Program-made: the position numbers and the translations under genes
The notes under the pieces: generated by a model
The model's database searches: none
What the model was told of the DNA's origin: nothing
What the model saw: the letters and a program-made list of their open reading frames with translations, nothing else
Shown here: positions 54,102-63,177 of the stretch, one piece after another
Numbering within the stretch: position 1 is the stretch's first letter
How the letters are laid out: the number at the start of each line of letters is the position of its first letter
Source: Trichlorobacter ammonificans
Lineage (GTDB): Bacteria; Desulfobacterota; Desulfuromonadia; Geobacterales; Pseudopelobacteraceae
NCBI RefSeq assembly: GCF_933509905.1
Contig: NZ_OW150024.1
Location: forward strand, 1,848,001-1,912,000
DNA length: 64,000 nucleotides
Direction of reading: 5' to 3'

Positions 54102-54261
54102 AGAACCATGTTTGCTCTCAAAAACGAAGCCTTCACCATCCAAGTCTGCCATCCCCATCCCCCCTGATTTCCGCCTTTGCCGGATGTCTCACCCTCTCTT
54201 CGTACACCCGCGTCCTGCGCCGGGTCGGCCGTGACGCATTCAGATCAGCAAAGGTTTTGCC

Positions 54262-55989
54262 ATGACATCCGCATTCAGTACGCTGCTCGACAATTGGCTG
54301 CCCAAGTCGGTGACGAGCCTTCGCTCCTACTCAAAGCAGGATTTTTCGTCCGATTGCGTGGCCGGCATCACCGTGGGGCTGGTAGCCCTGCCCCTGGCCA
54401 TGGCCTTTGGCATCTCCTCCGGGGTAACGCCCCAAGCCGGCATCTATACCGCCGTGGTGGCCGGATTCCTGATCTCGGCCCTGGGGGGCTCCCGCACCCA
54501 GATCGGCGGCCCCACCGGCGCGTTTGTGGTGGTGATCGCCGCCATCATCGCCAAGCACGGCCTGTCCGGCCTGCTGATGGTCACCATGATGGCCGGGGCG
54601 ATTCTCCTGTTCCTGGGAATTACCGGCCTGGGCAACGCGGTGAAGTTCATTCCCCGGCCGGTGGTGATCGGCTTCACCAACGGCATTGCCCTGCTGATCG
54701 CCTCCACCCAGATCAAGGATTTTTTGGGAATCACCGGCGCCACGCCGGTCCCCAGCGAGTTCCTGGAGCGGATGGCTTGGCTCGGCGAGCATAGCGCCAC
54801 CATCAGCATTCCCACGGTACTGCTGGGACTGACCTCGCTGCTGGTCATCATTCTGTTCGGCCGGATTACGAAGAAGGTACCGGGCACCATCGTGGCCCTG
54901 CTGCTGGCCACCGCCGCCACTGCCGCCTTCAACCTGCCGGTGGCCACCATCGGCAGCGCCTTCGGCGGCATCCCCACCGGCCTGCCGGACATCCGCATGC
55001 CGGAATTCCGCACCGACCTGATTATTCCGCTGCTGCCTTCCGCCCTCACCGTGGCGCTGCTGGCCGCCATCGAGAGCCTGCTTTCCGCCGTGGTGGCCGA
55101 CTCCATGAGCGGCGACCGCCACAACTCCAATGTGGAACTGGTGGCCCAGGGGGTGGCCAACCTGGCGGTGCCGCTGTTCGGCGGCATCCCGGTGACCGGC
55201 GCCATCGCCCGCACCGCCACCAACATCCGTTCCGGTGCCAGAAGCCCGGTCTCCGGTATGGTCCATGCGCTCACCCTGCTCTGCATCCTGCTTTTTGCCG
55301 CCCCCCTGGCCCGTTTCATCCCCCTGGCCACCCTGGCGGCAGTGCTGTTCGTGGTTGCCTACAACATGGGGGAATGGCACGAAATTCCGCACATCGTCCG
55401 GCTGGACGTCAAGGATATCGCAGTTTGGGTGCTGACCTTCCTGCTGACGGTGGTGGCTGATCTGACCATTGCGGTGGAGGTGGGGATGGTGCTGGCGGCC
55501 CTGTTGTACATCTATCAGGTGACCAAGACCACCAGGGTGGCGGTGGTGACGCCGGAGGCGGTGGAGGAGGCGCGGCCGCACATCGTGCAGAACTACGCCA
55601 TCCCCCATTATGTAAGCATGATCCATATCCAGGGACCGCTGCTGTTCGGCGCTGCGGAGAAGGTGAACGAAATTCTGCGGGACATTGACGACCTCAACCA
55701 GATCGTGATCCTGCGACTGCGCCACATGACCGCCATCGACGCCACCGGCCTGCACGCCATCGAGCGGCTGCACGACCAGATCACCGCCACCGGCCGTATC
55801 CTGCTGATCTGCGGCGCCCGCCGGCAACCGAAGCGGCTGATCTACACGTCTACCCTGCCCAGGGTGGTGGGAGCCCGCAATATTCTGCCCAACATCGGTT
55901 CGGCGCTGCACCGTGCCCGGGAACTGTATGCCCGGTTCAACGGGCTTGAGGAGGAGATGGCGGGACAGCTTTCAGAGATGACTATTTAA
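54262..55989 (+). CDS. SulP-family anion transporter with STAS domain
   Basis: 575 residues. The membrane domain has about 10-14 helices, with AGITVGLVALPLAMAFGISSG, GGSRTQIGGPTGAFVV and IGGIPTGLP-like GGIPTGLPDI. The C-terminal STAS domain (about 445-560) has ILRLRHMTAIDATGLHAI. SulP proteins carry sulfate, bicarbonate or other anions; the exact substrate cannot be read. AAAGG precedes the ATG. It converges on the membrane-fusion lipoprotein gene. Confidence 0.93.
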   Translation: MTSAFSTLLDNWLPKSVTSLRSYSKQDFSSDCVAGITVGLVALPLAMAFGISSGVTPQAGIYTAVVAGFLISALGGSRTQIGGPTGAFVVVIAAIIAKHGLSGLLMVTMMAGAILLFLGITGLGNAVKFIPRPVVIGFTNGIALLIASTQIKDFLGITGATPVPSEFLERMAWLGEHSATISIPTVLLGLTSLLVIILFGRITKKVPGTIVALLLATAATAAFNLPVATIGSAFGGIPTGLPDIRMPEFRTDLIIPLLPSALTVALLAAIESLLSAVVADSMSGDRHNSNVELVAQGVANLAVPLFGGIPVTGAIARTATNIRSGARSPVSGMVHALTLLCILLFAAPLARFIPLATLAAVLFVVAYNMGEWHEIPHIVRLDVKDIAVWVLTFLLTVVADLTIAVEVGMVLAALLYIYQVTKTTRVAVVTPEAVEEARPHIVQNYAIPHYVSMIHIQGPLLFGAAEKVNEILRDIDDLNQIVILRLRHMTAIDATGLHAIERLHDQITATGRILLICGARRQPKRLIYTSTLPRVVGARNILPNIGSALHRARELYARFNGLEEEMAGQLSEMTI

Positions 55990-56009
55990 GACGATGTAAG
56001 AGGCGGGGT

Positions 56010-56207
56010 TCACGCGGAGCCGCGGAGAGCGCGGAGAAAAGCGGACTTCAAAGGCAATGGCACGCGGATTAGCGCGGATGCGACGGATTTACACGGATTT
56101 ATAAATTTGTCCTGTTTTTTTGGTCTTATCCGCGCAGATCAGTTCAAATCCGGACTTTTCCGCGTGCTATGAAGGATTTTCCTCGCGCCCTCCGCTCCTC
56201 CGCGTGA
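56010..56207. repeat. Long imperfect palindrome of CGCGGA-type repeats
   Basis: TCACGCGGAG at 56010-56019 is the exact complement of CTCCGCGTGA at 56198-56207. Between them are further matched pieces, such as GCACGCGGAT and GCGCGGAT against TCCGCGTGC and ATCCGCGC, around an AT-rich centre with TTTATAAATTT (56098-56108). Short CGCGGA/ACGGAT units recur in the left arm. It lies between the convergent sulP and membrane-fusion genes. Confidence 0.68.
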
Positions 56208-56215
56208 GGCTGCTG

Positions 56216-57343
56216 TCACGGTTTTCCGGCCGGTTCCGATTTCTTGCCGTCCGGCGCGACGATCTCCACTCTGGCGCCGGGCATTACCCGCAGCTGACCA
56301 TCCACCACCACCCGTTCGCCCACGGCCACTCCCTTTTCAATAACCGTGAGTCCCCGGTGGGCGGGGCCGACCACCACCGGCCGCACCTCGGCGGTCATAT
56401 CCTGGGCAACCGTGAAGACGAAGCTCCCCTGCTGGCCGGTTTGGACCGCCGGAGACGGAACGGTTACCGCCCCCGTGCGCTCATCCAGGGTGAGAACCAC
56501 CTGTACGAACTGCCCCGGCCAGAGGGTACGGCGGGGGTTGGCAAAGCGCCCCTTGAGACGGATGGCGCCGGTGGCCTGATCAACGGTGTTGTCCAGAAAC
56601 GAGACCACCCCCTGTTCTTTCACGCCACCCTGAGCCTCGGTTTCCACCGCCACCCTGCCCCGACCGATCCGTGCCTGCAGTTCGGCCAGATCCCGCTCCG
56701 GCAGACTGAAGACCACATTGACCGGAGTAATCGTGTTGATGGTCACCAGAGCGGTTTCGTTCTCCTTGACCACGTTACCGCGGTGCACCGCCAGGTTCCC
56801 CAACCGCCCGCTGATGGGGGCGGTGATGGTGCAGTAGGCCACCTGCAGCCGCGCATGCTCCACCACGGCACGGTCGGCCTCCATGTCGGCGGCGGCTGAT
56901 TCGGCCCTGGTGCGATAACTGTCGGCCTGTTCCTGGGTGACGATGCCGTCCTTGACCAGTCTGGCGTAGCGCTCGTAATCCCGCCGCGCATTCTCCATGA
57001 TCACCCGATTGCGGGTAAAGGAGGCTTCCGCCTTTTTCAGGGCAGCCTGCCAGGGACGGGGGTCCACCTGAAAGAGTCGCTGCCCCCTGGAGACCTCCTG
57101 CCCCTCGGCAACGTAGACCGCCGCAAGCTCGCCGGAGAGTTGCGGGCGGATCGTGACGGTCTCGCTGGCCTCCACCGTGCCCACCGCCTGCACGGTGCGG
57201 GGGATGTTCGCCGTCGCCGCGATGGCCACCGCCACCGGCGCGGGAGGACGAGCGGCCTGCTTACGTTTCTTTTCCGCACAGCCGGCGCCCAGACACAGCA
57301 CTGCCACCATGAAAAGGCACCGGAGCAGCGACCTCATTGCCAC
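56216..57343 (-). CDS. RND-type membrane-fusion (HlyD/AcrA) lipoprotein
   Basis: 375 residues. An N-terminal signal with a lipobox-like LGAGC (about residue 22) anchors it to the inner membrane. The order of domains is typical: SGELAAVYVAEGQEVSRGQRLFQVD (lipoyl half), a helical hairpin (about 105-155), TITAPISGRLGNLAVHRGNVV (second lipoyl half), and beta-barrel to C-terminal domains. Such proteins form tripartite efflux pumps with an RND pump, but no pump gene follows. GTG at 57343 or ATG at 57337 are both possible starts. Confidence 0.92.
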   Translation of the reverse strand: MAMRSLLRCLFMVAVLCLGAGCAEKKRKQAARPPAPVAVAIAATANIPRTVQAVGTVEASETVTIRPQLSGELAAVYVAEGQEVSRGQRLFQVDPRPWQAALKKAEASFTRNRVIMENARRDYERYARLVKDGIVTQEQADSYRTRAESAAADMEADRAVVEHARLQVAYCTITAPISGRLGNLAVHRGNVVKENETALVTINTITPVNVVFSLPERDLAELQARIGRGRVAVETEAQGGVKEQGVVSFLDNTVDQATGAIRLKGRFANPRRTLWPGQFVQVVLTLDERTGAVTVPSPAVQTGQQGSFVFTVAQDMTAEVRPVVVGPAHRGLTVIEKGVAVGERVVVDGQLRVMPGARVEIVAPDGKKSEPAGKP

Positions 57344-57376
57344 CGTCCCCCCCTACTCTGCACGATACGGTTGCGC

Positions 57377-57868
57377 CTACTCCCGCACATAGGTATCCAG
57401 GTCGGTTTCATGAACCATTCCCATCAGACGGGCGTATTCCGATTCGATCATCAGGTAGTGGTTGCGGGTTTCGTCGGCATTGCGCTCGAACACGGCCCGA
57501 ACCTCCGGTATCGCGATGCTGGCGGCAATGGTGCGCAGTACCGACTCCAGCTGCTGTTCCTTCTCCATGGCCAGCTCCAGCGCCTGCTGCGCGGTGAAGC
57601 CGCTGTCCAGCAGGGTACCCAACGCCGCGGACCAACCGCTGCCCTGTTCCGGTATCGCCGCCATGAAAATATCGAAGTCGGGAAGATCGTTCCCCGTGTA
57701 CATGTCGTAGAAACTGCCGGCGTGTTGCCGTTCCTCCCGGGCCAGCAGCTCGAAAATCCGCCGGGCTTCGGGGTCGGCGATCCGCTGTGCAGCCAGCAGG
57801 TAGAAATCCATTGCGCTTTTTTCGGTGTACAGCGAGTTTTTGATCGCTTCCTGAAGATTGATACTCAT
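57377..57868 (-). CDS. Ferritin-like (rubrerythrin-type) diiron protein
   Basis: 163 residues, mostly helical. EKSAMDFYLLAAQRI and LAREERQHAGSFYDMY hold one glutamate and one E-x2-H pair; the second half has EKEQQLESVL and ADETRNHYLMIESEYARLM with matching positions. This is the diiron site of the ferritin-like fold. No rubredoxin domain is present. Possibly in oxidative-stress or iron handling. GGGAGGGG precedes the ATG, and the gene lies 33 bases from the membrane-fusion gene. Confidence 0.87.
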   Translation of the reverse strand: MSINLQEAIKNSLYTEKSAMDFYLLAAQRIADPEARRIFELLAREERQHAGSFYDMYTGNDLPDFDIFMAAIPEQGSGWSAALGTLLDSGFTAQQALELAMEKEQQLESVLRTIAASIAIPEVRAVFERNADETRNHYLMIESEYARLMGMVHETDLDTYVRE

Positions 57869-58049
57869 GGCGCCCCTCCCGGTTATGCGGTTGTGAGACT
57901 CATTGATATGTATTCATTAACAAACCGGAGGAAACAAGGTCAAGCTGATTCCGGGGTGCTGCCTCCCCGACTTTTCCGCTCATCATCCGCTATCATGATC
58001 GCTACGGCCGGACCATGGACCGGAGCCCCCAGCGGAACGAGCGGCGCGA

Positions 58050-58077
58050 TTGACGTCTCCTCCCGAATCGGTATATT
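58050..58077 (+). promoter_or_regulatory. Sigma-70 promoter for the xseB-ispA-dxs operon
   Basis: TTGACG (58050-58055), 16 bases, TATATT (58072-58077). It ends 27 bases before the xseB ATG. Confidence 0.68.
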
Positions 58078-58104
58078 GTCATATTTTAAACACACGGGGG
58101 AACG

Positions 58105-58353
58105 ATGGCTGCGGAGAAATTTGAAGCATCCCTGAAAAAACTCGAAGAGATCGTCAGAAGGCTGGAGAACGGCACGCTGCCGCTGGATGATGCCATCAAG
58201 GCCTTTGAGGAGGGGGTGCGACATGCGTCCCTCTGCGCGCGCAAACTTGACGAGGCGGAGCGGAAGGTGGAACTGCTGATCAAGCAGCGCAACGGCTCCT
58301 TCCGTCGGGCCCCCTTTACCGCCGAAAATGGCGACGATGACACGGAAAGGTAA
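58105..58353 (+). CDS. xseB: Exodeoxyribonuclease VII small subunit
   Basis: 82 residues, full length. FEASLKKLEEIVRRLENGTLPLDDAIKAFEEG is the family core, predicted as a helical hairpin that binds the large subunit XseA. xseA is not in the window. xseB followed by ispA and dxs is a common operon order. A GGGGGAA sequence precedes the ATG. Confidence 0.95.
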   Translation: MAAEKFEASLKKLEEIVRRLENGTLPLDDAIKAFEEGVRHASLCARKLDEAERKVELLIKQRNGSFRRAPFTAENGDDDTER

Positions 58354-58362
58354 GTAATACTC

Positions 58363-59256
58363 ATGGATTTCACGGCATACCTGAAAGAACGTATCGCCCT
58401 GGTTGACCAGGCACTGGATCAGTATCTTCCCGCTGAGGAGAAACGTCCGCAGAGCATTCACACAGCAATGCGCTACTCCATCTTTGCCGGCGGCAAGCGG
58501 GTGCGCCCCGTCCTGATGCTGGCCGCCTGCGAAACCGTGGGAGGGAAGCTCGAGGCGGCCCTGCCCGCGGCCTGTGCCATGGAAATGATCCACACCTACT
58601 CCCTGATCCACGACGACCTGCCGGCCATGGACGACGACGACTTCCGCCGCGGCCGTCCCACCAACCACAAGGTGTTCGGCGAGGCGATCGCCATCCTGGC
58701 CGGTGACGGCCTGCTGACCGAGGCGTTCAAGCTGCTCAGCGATCCCCGGATAAACGGGGATATCCCGGCAGCAACCCGCTTGGCGGTGATCAGCGAGATC
58801 GCCACCTGCGCCGGCACCTTCGGCATGGTGGGGGGCCAGGTGGTTGATATGGAAAGTGAGGGAAAGCCGGAGATGGATCTGCCCACGGTGCAGTACATCC
58901 ACACCCACAAGACCGGCGCGCTGATCAAGGCTGCCGTCGTGGCCGGCGCACTGCTGGGCGGTGCCGACGAGCAGGGACTGGCGGCGATCCGTCGCTACGG
59001 CGAGGCAGCCGGCCTGGCCTTCCAGATCGCCGACGACATCCTGGATATCGAGGGAACCACCGAAGAAATCGGCAAGGATGCCGGCTCGGACGAGGCCCGG
59101 GGCAAGGCCACCTACCCGGCGGTGATGGGGCTGGCTGCGGCCAAGCAGGAGGCCCAGGCCATGATGGACGACGCCTTTGCCGCCCTGGTCCCCTTCGGCG
59201 GTGCCGCCGACCCGCTGCGGAACATCGCACGCTACATTGTGGAACGAAAGAACTGA
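58363..59256 (+). CDS. ispA: Farnesyl/geranyl diphosphate synthase (IspA type)
   Basis: 297 residues. Makes farnesyl diphosphate from IPP and DMAPP. The first aspartate-rich motif is HDDLPAMDDDD (83-93) and the second FQIADDILD in the second half; GGKRVRPVLML and the DGLLTEAFKLL helix also match. Near the C-terminus YIVERKN is typical. The gene lies nine bases after xseB and three bases before dxs. Confidence 0.96.
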   Translation: MDFTAYLKERIALVDQALDQYLPAEEKRPQSIHTAMRYSIFAGGKRVRPVLMLAACETVGGKLEAALPAACAMEMIHTYSLIHDDLPAMDDDDFRRGRPTNHKVFGEAIAILAGDGLLTEAFKLLSDPRINGDIPAATRLAVISEIATCAGTFGMVGGQVVDMESEGKPEMDLPTVQYIHTHKTGALIKAAVVAGALLGGADEQGLAAIRRYGEAAGLAFQIADDILDIEGTTEEIGKDAGSDEARGKATYPAVMGLAAAKQEAQAMMDDAFAALVPFGGAADPLRNIARYIVERKN

Positions 59257-59259
59257 CCC

Positions 59260-61137
59260 ATGTCGCTGCTTGCACAGATCAACGATCCCAAGGATCTCAA
59301 ACGCCTGCCCGACTCCTCGCTTGCCGAACTGGCCCAGGAGATCCGCACTCTGATCATCGACACCTGCGCCAGCAACGGTGGCCACCTGGCCCCTTCGCTG
59401 GGGGTGGTGGAGTTGACCCTGGCCCTGCACCGAGTCTTCGACTCCCCCCAGGACAAGCTGGTCTGGGACGTGGGACACCAGGCCTACGCCCACAAGATCA
59501 TCTGCGGTCGCCGCGACCGTTTCTCCACCCTGCGCACCCTGGACGGCATCAGCGGCTTCCCCAAGCGCTGCGAATCGGTGCACGACGTCTGGGAGGTGGG
59601 GCACTCCTCCACCTCGCTCTCCGCAGCCACCGGTTTTGCCGTCTCCCGTGACCTGAGCCGGCGCAAAACCAAGGTGGTGGCGGTGATCGGCGACGGTTCC
59701 ATGACCGGCGGCATCGCCTTCGAAGCCCTGAACCACGCCGGCCACCTGAACCGGGACATGGTCGTTGTCCTGAACGACAACGAGATGTCCATCGCCGAAA
59801 ACGTGGGGGCGCTCTCCGGCTTCCTTTCCCGCACTTCTTCCAGCGAATTCATCCATCGGATCAAGCGGGAAACCGAGGAGTTCATCAGGGGGATCGGCAG
59901 CGACGTGGGGAAAAGCGCCCTCAAGGTGGCCCGCAAGGTGGAGGAGTCGTTCAAGGGGCTGTTCACGCCGGCCATGCTGTTCCAGGCCTTTGGTTTCGAG
60001 TACGTCGGCCCCATCGATGGTCACGACCTGCCGCTCCTGATGGAAACCCTGGAGCGGGTGAAAAGTTTCGACAACGCCGTGCTGGTCCATGTGCTGACCA
60101 CCAAGGGGAAAGGGTACCAGCCTGCGGAGCAGAATCCGGCCCTGTTCCACGGGGTGGGTCCCTTCGAGCGGGAAACCGGCAAGGTGCTGAAAGGAAAAGG
60201 GGGCGCCTCCTCCTACACCGCCATCTTCGGCTCCGTGGTCAGCCGGCTGGCCGAGGATGACGAGCGGGTGGTGGCCATTACCGCCGCCATGCCGGACGGC
60301 ACCGGCCTCACCCCTTTTTCAAAACAGTTTCCGGACCGCTTTTTCGATGTCGGTATCGCCGAGCAGCACGGGGTCACCTTTGCCGCCGGTCTGGCAGCGG
60401 AAGGGAAGCGGCCGGTCTTCGCCGTCTACTCCAGCTTCCTGCAGCGGGCCTACGACGAGGTGCTGCACGATGTCTGCCTGCAGAACCTGCCCGTGATCTT
60501 TGCCCTGGACCGGGGCGGGGTAGTGGGCAGCGACGGCCCCACGCACCACGGCGTCTTCGACCTCTCCTACCTGCGCCATATCCCCAACATGACCCTGATG
60601 GCGCCCAAGGATGAGAACGAACTGCAGCACATGCTGAAAACCGCCCTCTGTCACGACGGGCCGGTGGCGGTGCGCTACCCCCGGGGCAACGGCTACGGCG
60701 TGCCGCTGGACCAGGAGCTGCGCTGCCTGCCGATGGGGAAAGCCGAGCTGCTCCGTTCCGGCGTCAACGGTGTCATCGTCGCCCTGGGCACCATGGTGGT
60801 GCCGGCTCTGGAGGCAGCGGAACTGCTGGCGGCGGAGGGGATCGACCTGACGGTGGTGAACGCCCGCTTCGTCAAGCCGCTGGATGAGGAACTGCTGCTG
60901 GAGCTGGCCGGGCGCTACCCGAAGATTGTAACCATTGAGGAAAACGTGCTGCAGGGGGGCTTCGGCACGGCCGTCATGGAACTGTACGCCGACCGGGGAC
61001 TGCATGACCGGGCCGTGCTGCGGCTGGGCTACCCCGACGCCTACATCGTCCAGGGGGAACAGCACGAGTTGCGGGCCATGCACGGACTGGACCCCGCGGG
61101 GATTGCCGCAAAGGCCGCGCGGTTCTTCAGGGGTTGA
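59260..61137 (+). CDS. dxs: 1-deoxy-D-xylulose-5-phosphate synthase
   Basis: 625 residues. Thiamine enzyme that condenses pyruvate and glyceraldehyde-3-phosphate, feeding the MEP isoprenoid route and vitamin B6 (pdxJ is also in this window). The thiamine-binding [17 protein letters not shown] starts at 144. [49 protein letters not shown] and [23 protein letters not shown] follow in order. Full length, from the ATG at 59260. Confidence 0.97.
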   Translation: MSLLAQINDPKDLKRLPDSSLAELAQEIRTLIIDTCASNGGHLAPSLGVVELTLALHRVFDSPQDKLVWDVGHQAYAHKIICGRRDRFSTLRTLDGISGFPKRCESVHDVWEVGHSSTSLSAATGFAVSRDLSRRKTKVVAVIGDGSMTGGIAFEALNHAGHLNRDMVVVLNDNEMSIAENVGALSGFLSRTSSSEFIHRIKRETEEFIRGIGSDVGKSALKVARKVEESFKGLFTPAMLFQAFGFEYVGPIDGHDLPLLMETLERVKSFDNAVLVHVLTTKGKGYQPAEQNPALFHGVGPFERETGKVLKGKGGASSYTAIFGSVVSRLAEDDERVVAITAAMPDGTGLTPFSKQFPDRFFDVGIAEQHGVTFAAGLAAEGKRPVFAVYSSFLQRAYDEVLHDVCLQNLPVIFALDRGGVVGSDGPTHHGVFDLSYLRHIPNMTLMAPKDENELQHMLKTALCHDGPVAVRYPRGNGYGVPLDQELRCLPMGKAELLRSGVNGVIVALGTMVVPALEAAELLAAEGIDLTVVNARFVKPLDEELLLELAGRYPKIVTIEENVLQGGFGTAVMELYADRGLHDRAVLRLGYPDAYIVQGEQHELRAMHGLDPAGIAAKAARFFRG

Positions 61138-61150
61138 TGGCACCGTCATC

Positions 61151-61468
61151 ATGACCTACGACGAACTGCTGCAGGCACTCCATCTGTTCGGCTTTCACGA
61201 GAGCGACCTGCTCACCATCCGCCGGATCAAGGATCGCCAGCGGGTGCTCCTGAAGCAGTCCCACCCCGATCTGCAGGGAGCCGACTCCACGGAGCGGACC
61301 CGGCAGATCAACGAGGCGGCCCGACTGATCATGGCCTATGTCAACGAGTACCGTTTTTCCTTCGGCCGGGAGGAGTTCTACCGCCAATGTCCCGAGGAAC
61401 ACCTGCGCCGCCAGTTTGCCGCCGACCCGATCTGGAGCGGCGGCAGCCTGGAGGCGAAACAGCAGTAA
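61151..61468 (+). CDS. J-domain protein (DnaJ-like)
   Basis: 105 residues. The J domain carries the essential HPD at residues 38-40 in LLKQSHPDLQG, preceded by a basic helix IRRIKDRQRVL and followed by helix IV with RTRQINEAARLIMAYV. No zinc or substrate-binding domain follows, so it is a minimal J protein that could recruit DnaK to a particular client. It lies 13 bases after dxs. It converges on the anti-sigma kinase gene with three bases between. Confidence 0.83.
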   Translation: MTYDELLQALHLFGFHESDLLTIRRIKDRQRVLLKQSHPDLQGADSTERTRQINEAARLIMAYVNEYRFSFGREEFYRQCPEEHLRRQFAADPIWSGGSLEAKQQ

Positions 61469-61471
61469 GCT

Positions 61472-61915
61472 TCAGCAGCCGGTATCGCTCCGGCGTGCTC
61501 GAAAGGTCAGCACCAGAACATTGCGCTCCCCGTCCCGGCGATACCTGATCCCGTCGCTCATGGTCCGGATCAGATGCACTCCCAGACCACCCACCGGCCG
61601 CTGATCAAGGGGTTGCGACAGCTGCGGGGTCGGAACGACACGGGGATCAAAGCTCCCCGCCTGATCGCTCAACAGCAATTCCAGTTCCCCTCCCTCCCTG
61701 GTGGCCAGTTCGACCAGGATCGGCCCGCCTGCTCCCGCGTACCCGTGCAGTGCCGTATTCATCACTGCTTCTTCCAGCACCAGCTCCAGCCGCTGCTGCA
61801 GCTCGTCTCCCGCACCCGCCGCGCCAGCGGCCGCCATGACACGCGCCCTCAACTCCGGCAAAGCCGAAACCAGGGCGGTGGTCTCAAGCCTGAGCAGCAC
61901 CACCCGCTCCGCCAC
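61472..61915 (-). CDS. Anti-sigma factor-type serine kinase (RsbW-like HATPase)
   Basis: 147 residues with a GHKL ATPase fold. The N-box EEAVMNTALHGY, G1-like SDQAGSFDPR and G2-like GGLGVHLIRTMSD mark the RsbW/SpoIIAB group, which phosphorylates STAS proteins or binds sigma factors. The start was placed at the GTG at 61915, directly after the STAS stop, with GGAGG five bases upstream. A longer frame to 61948 overlaps the STAS gene. Its likely partner is the STAS protein encoded just upstream. Confidence 0.88.
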   Translation of the reverse strand: MAERVVLLRLETTALVSALPELRARVMAAAGAAGAGDELQQRLELVLEEAVMNTALHGYAGAGGPILVELATREGGELELLLSDQAGSFDPRVVPTPQLSQPLDQRPVGGLGVHLIRTMSDGIRYRRDGERNVLVLTFRARRSDTGC

Positions 61916-61916
61916 C

Positions 61917-62267
61917 TCAGCCTCCGAGTGCGGCAAGCGCATCATCAACGGTATGCTGGACCTCCAGGCTCTCCAGGAAGCCGGAGACCATGAACACTTC
62001 CCGTACCATACCGAACAAGCCGCAGATGAGGAACCGGCGCTGCCGCTGTTTCAGCTCCTTTGCCATGGCGAGCAACTGGCGCAGGCCGGAGCTGCTGATG
62101 TAGCTGAGTCCCGCAAAGTCCAGTACCACCGGCAGATCGCAGCCGTCCAGCTGCTCGTCGAACCACCGCTCCAGAACCGGCACCTGATCGGCGTCAAGGC
62201 GGCCGGCCAGCAGGGCAACCGTTGCTCCGCCCCGATGCTGCGTTGTTATCTGCAGATATGCATCCAT
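61917..62267 (-). CDS. STAS-domain anti-anti-sigma factor-like protein
   Basis: 116 residues, one STAS domain. The phosphorylation loop is LDFAGLSYISSSGLRQL, where S59 corresponds to the phosphoserine of SpoIIAA. Usually DSSG is found; here the aspartate before it is replaced by serine. GGAGGG precedes the ATG at 62267. With the kinase it can form a partner-switching pair, whose target (sigma factor or enzyme) is not in the window. Confidence 0.9.
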   Translation of the reverse strand: MDAYLQITTQHRGGATVALLAGRLDADQVPVLERWFDEQLDGCDLPVVLDFAGLSYISSSGLRQLLAMAKELKQRQRRFLICGLFGMVREVFMVSGFLESLEVQHTVDDALAALGG

Positions 62268-62342
62268 CGTGCCCTCCAAAACGGAATCAGCCGCCGGCTA
62301 CGACCTTGCCACGGCTGCGTCACGGGGAACCGGCCGGTTGCC

Positions 62343-63125
62343 TCACGGTGCCGGATTGATCCGTACCTGGGTCGGCACCCACCTGACCAGGATGGCACGC
62401 AGGCTGCCGTCCTGACGCATCCGGGCCAGCACGTCATTCAACTGCGTCAGCAAGGGGGTGTCTCCTCTGCGCACCGCCCAGGCCAACGGCTCGTCGGTCA
62501 ATGGTTCGTAGGAGGCGGTCAGCCCCTGGTGCTGGGTTGTGATATTGGCGCTGAAGCGCCAGATGGTGGGGGCGTCATGGATGAAGCAGTCGATCTTGCG
62601 TTCTTCCAACGCTGCAACCGCCTCCTCCGTTGAGGCGAAGTGGGTAACGGTACTCCAGGCAAATGTCCTGAGCGCATAGGCCTCACCGGTACTGCCCCGC
62701 TCGACGCCGATCCGCACCCCGGCCGTCCGGTCGAAGAGAGCCCTGGGAAAACGTCTGATGTCCTGCTCCCGGATCAGCAGCATCTGCCCCACCCGCAGGT
62801 AAGGGGTGGTAAAGCCGACCTCCTGTTCCCGCTCCGGGGTGACCGACATGCCGGCCATGACCGTGTCGATCCGCCCCTCCTGCAATGCCGGGATCAGACG
62901 ATTGAACGGCAGGATTTCAAAGACCACCTCCCGGCCGGTCCGCTCGGCCACCTGCCGGGCGAGGTCCGGTTCCACCCCCTTCAGAACTCCCTCCTCCAAA
63001 AACGCCATCGGCGGATAGCCGGGCGCTATCCCAACCCGGAGCGGAGGACCGGCGGCACAGCCGGAAAACAGCACCTGGAAGCAGAGGACAAGAAGGAGTG
63101 CGGGAAAGGCTGGTATCCGTTTCAT
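62343..63125 (-). CDS. Solute-binding lipoprotein, SBP_bac_3 family
   Basis: 260 residues. A signal peptide with lipobox LFSGC (cysteine at about residue 23) is followed by an amino-acid-type binding domain: LRVGIAPGYPPMAFLEEGVLKGVEPDLARQVAERTG, MAGMSVTPEREQEVGFTTPYL, and the hinge region IGVERGSTGEAYA. No permease or ATPase is adjacent; the next genes on the strand are the STAS and kinase genes. It may be a sensor or a binding protein that serves distant transport genes. AGGAG precedes the ATG. Confidence 0.88.
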   Translation of the reverse strand: MKRIPAFPALLLVLCFQVLFSGCAAGPPLRVGIAPGYPPMAFLEEGVLKGVEPDLARQVAERTGREVVFEILPFNRLIPALQEGRIDTVMAGMSVTPEREQEVGFTTPYLRVGQMLLIREQDIRRFPRALFDRTAGVRIGVERGSTGEAYALRTFAWSTVTHFASTEEAVAALEERKIDCFIHDAPTIWRFSANITTQHQGLTASYEPLTDEPLAWAVRRGDTPLLTQLNDVLARMRQDGSLRAILVRWVPTQVRINPAP

Positions 63126-63177
63126 GGAGAACTCCTCGGAACGCGATGATGGCTTCAGCTTATCAAAGGGACCGGCC

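Noticed and set aside
54331-55911. 526-codon open frame on the minus strand within sulP
   Set aside because: Histidine- and glutamine-rich shadow of a transporter gene, no ribosome site.
56148-56165. tRNA T-loop-like sequence GTTCAAATCC
   Set aside because: Part of the palindromic repeat; flanking bases do not form a T stem and no cloverleaf is found.
57940-60150. 736-codon open frame on the minus strand over xseB, ispA and dxs
   Set aside because: The sense strand encodes three well-known enzymes; the translation is typical shadow composition.
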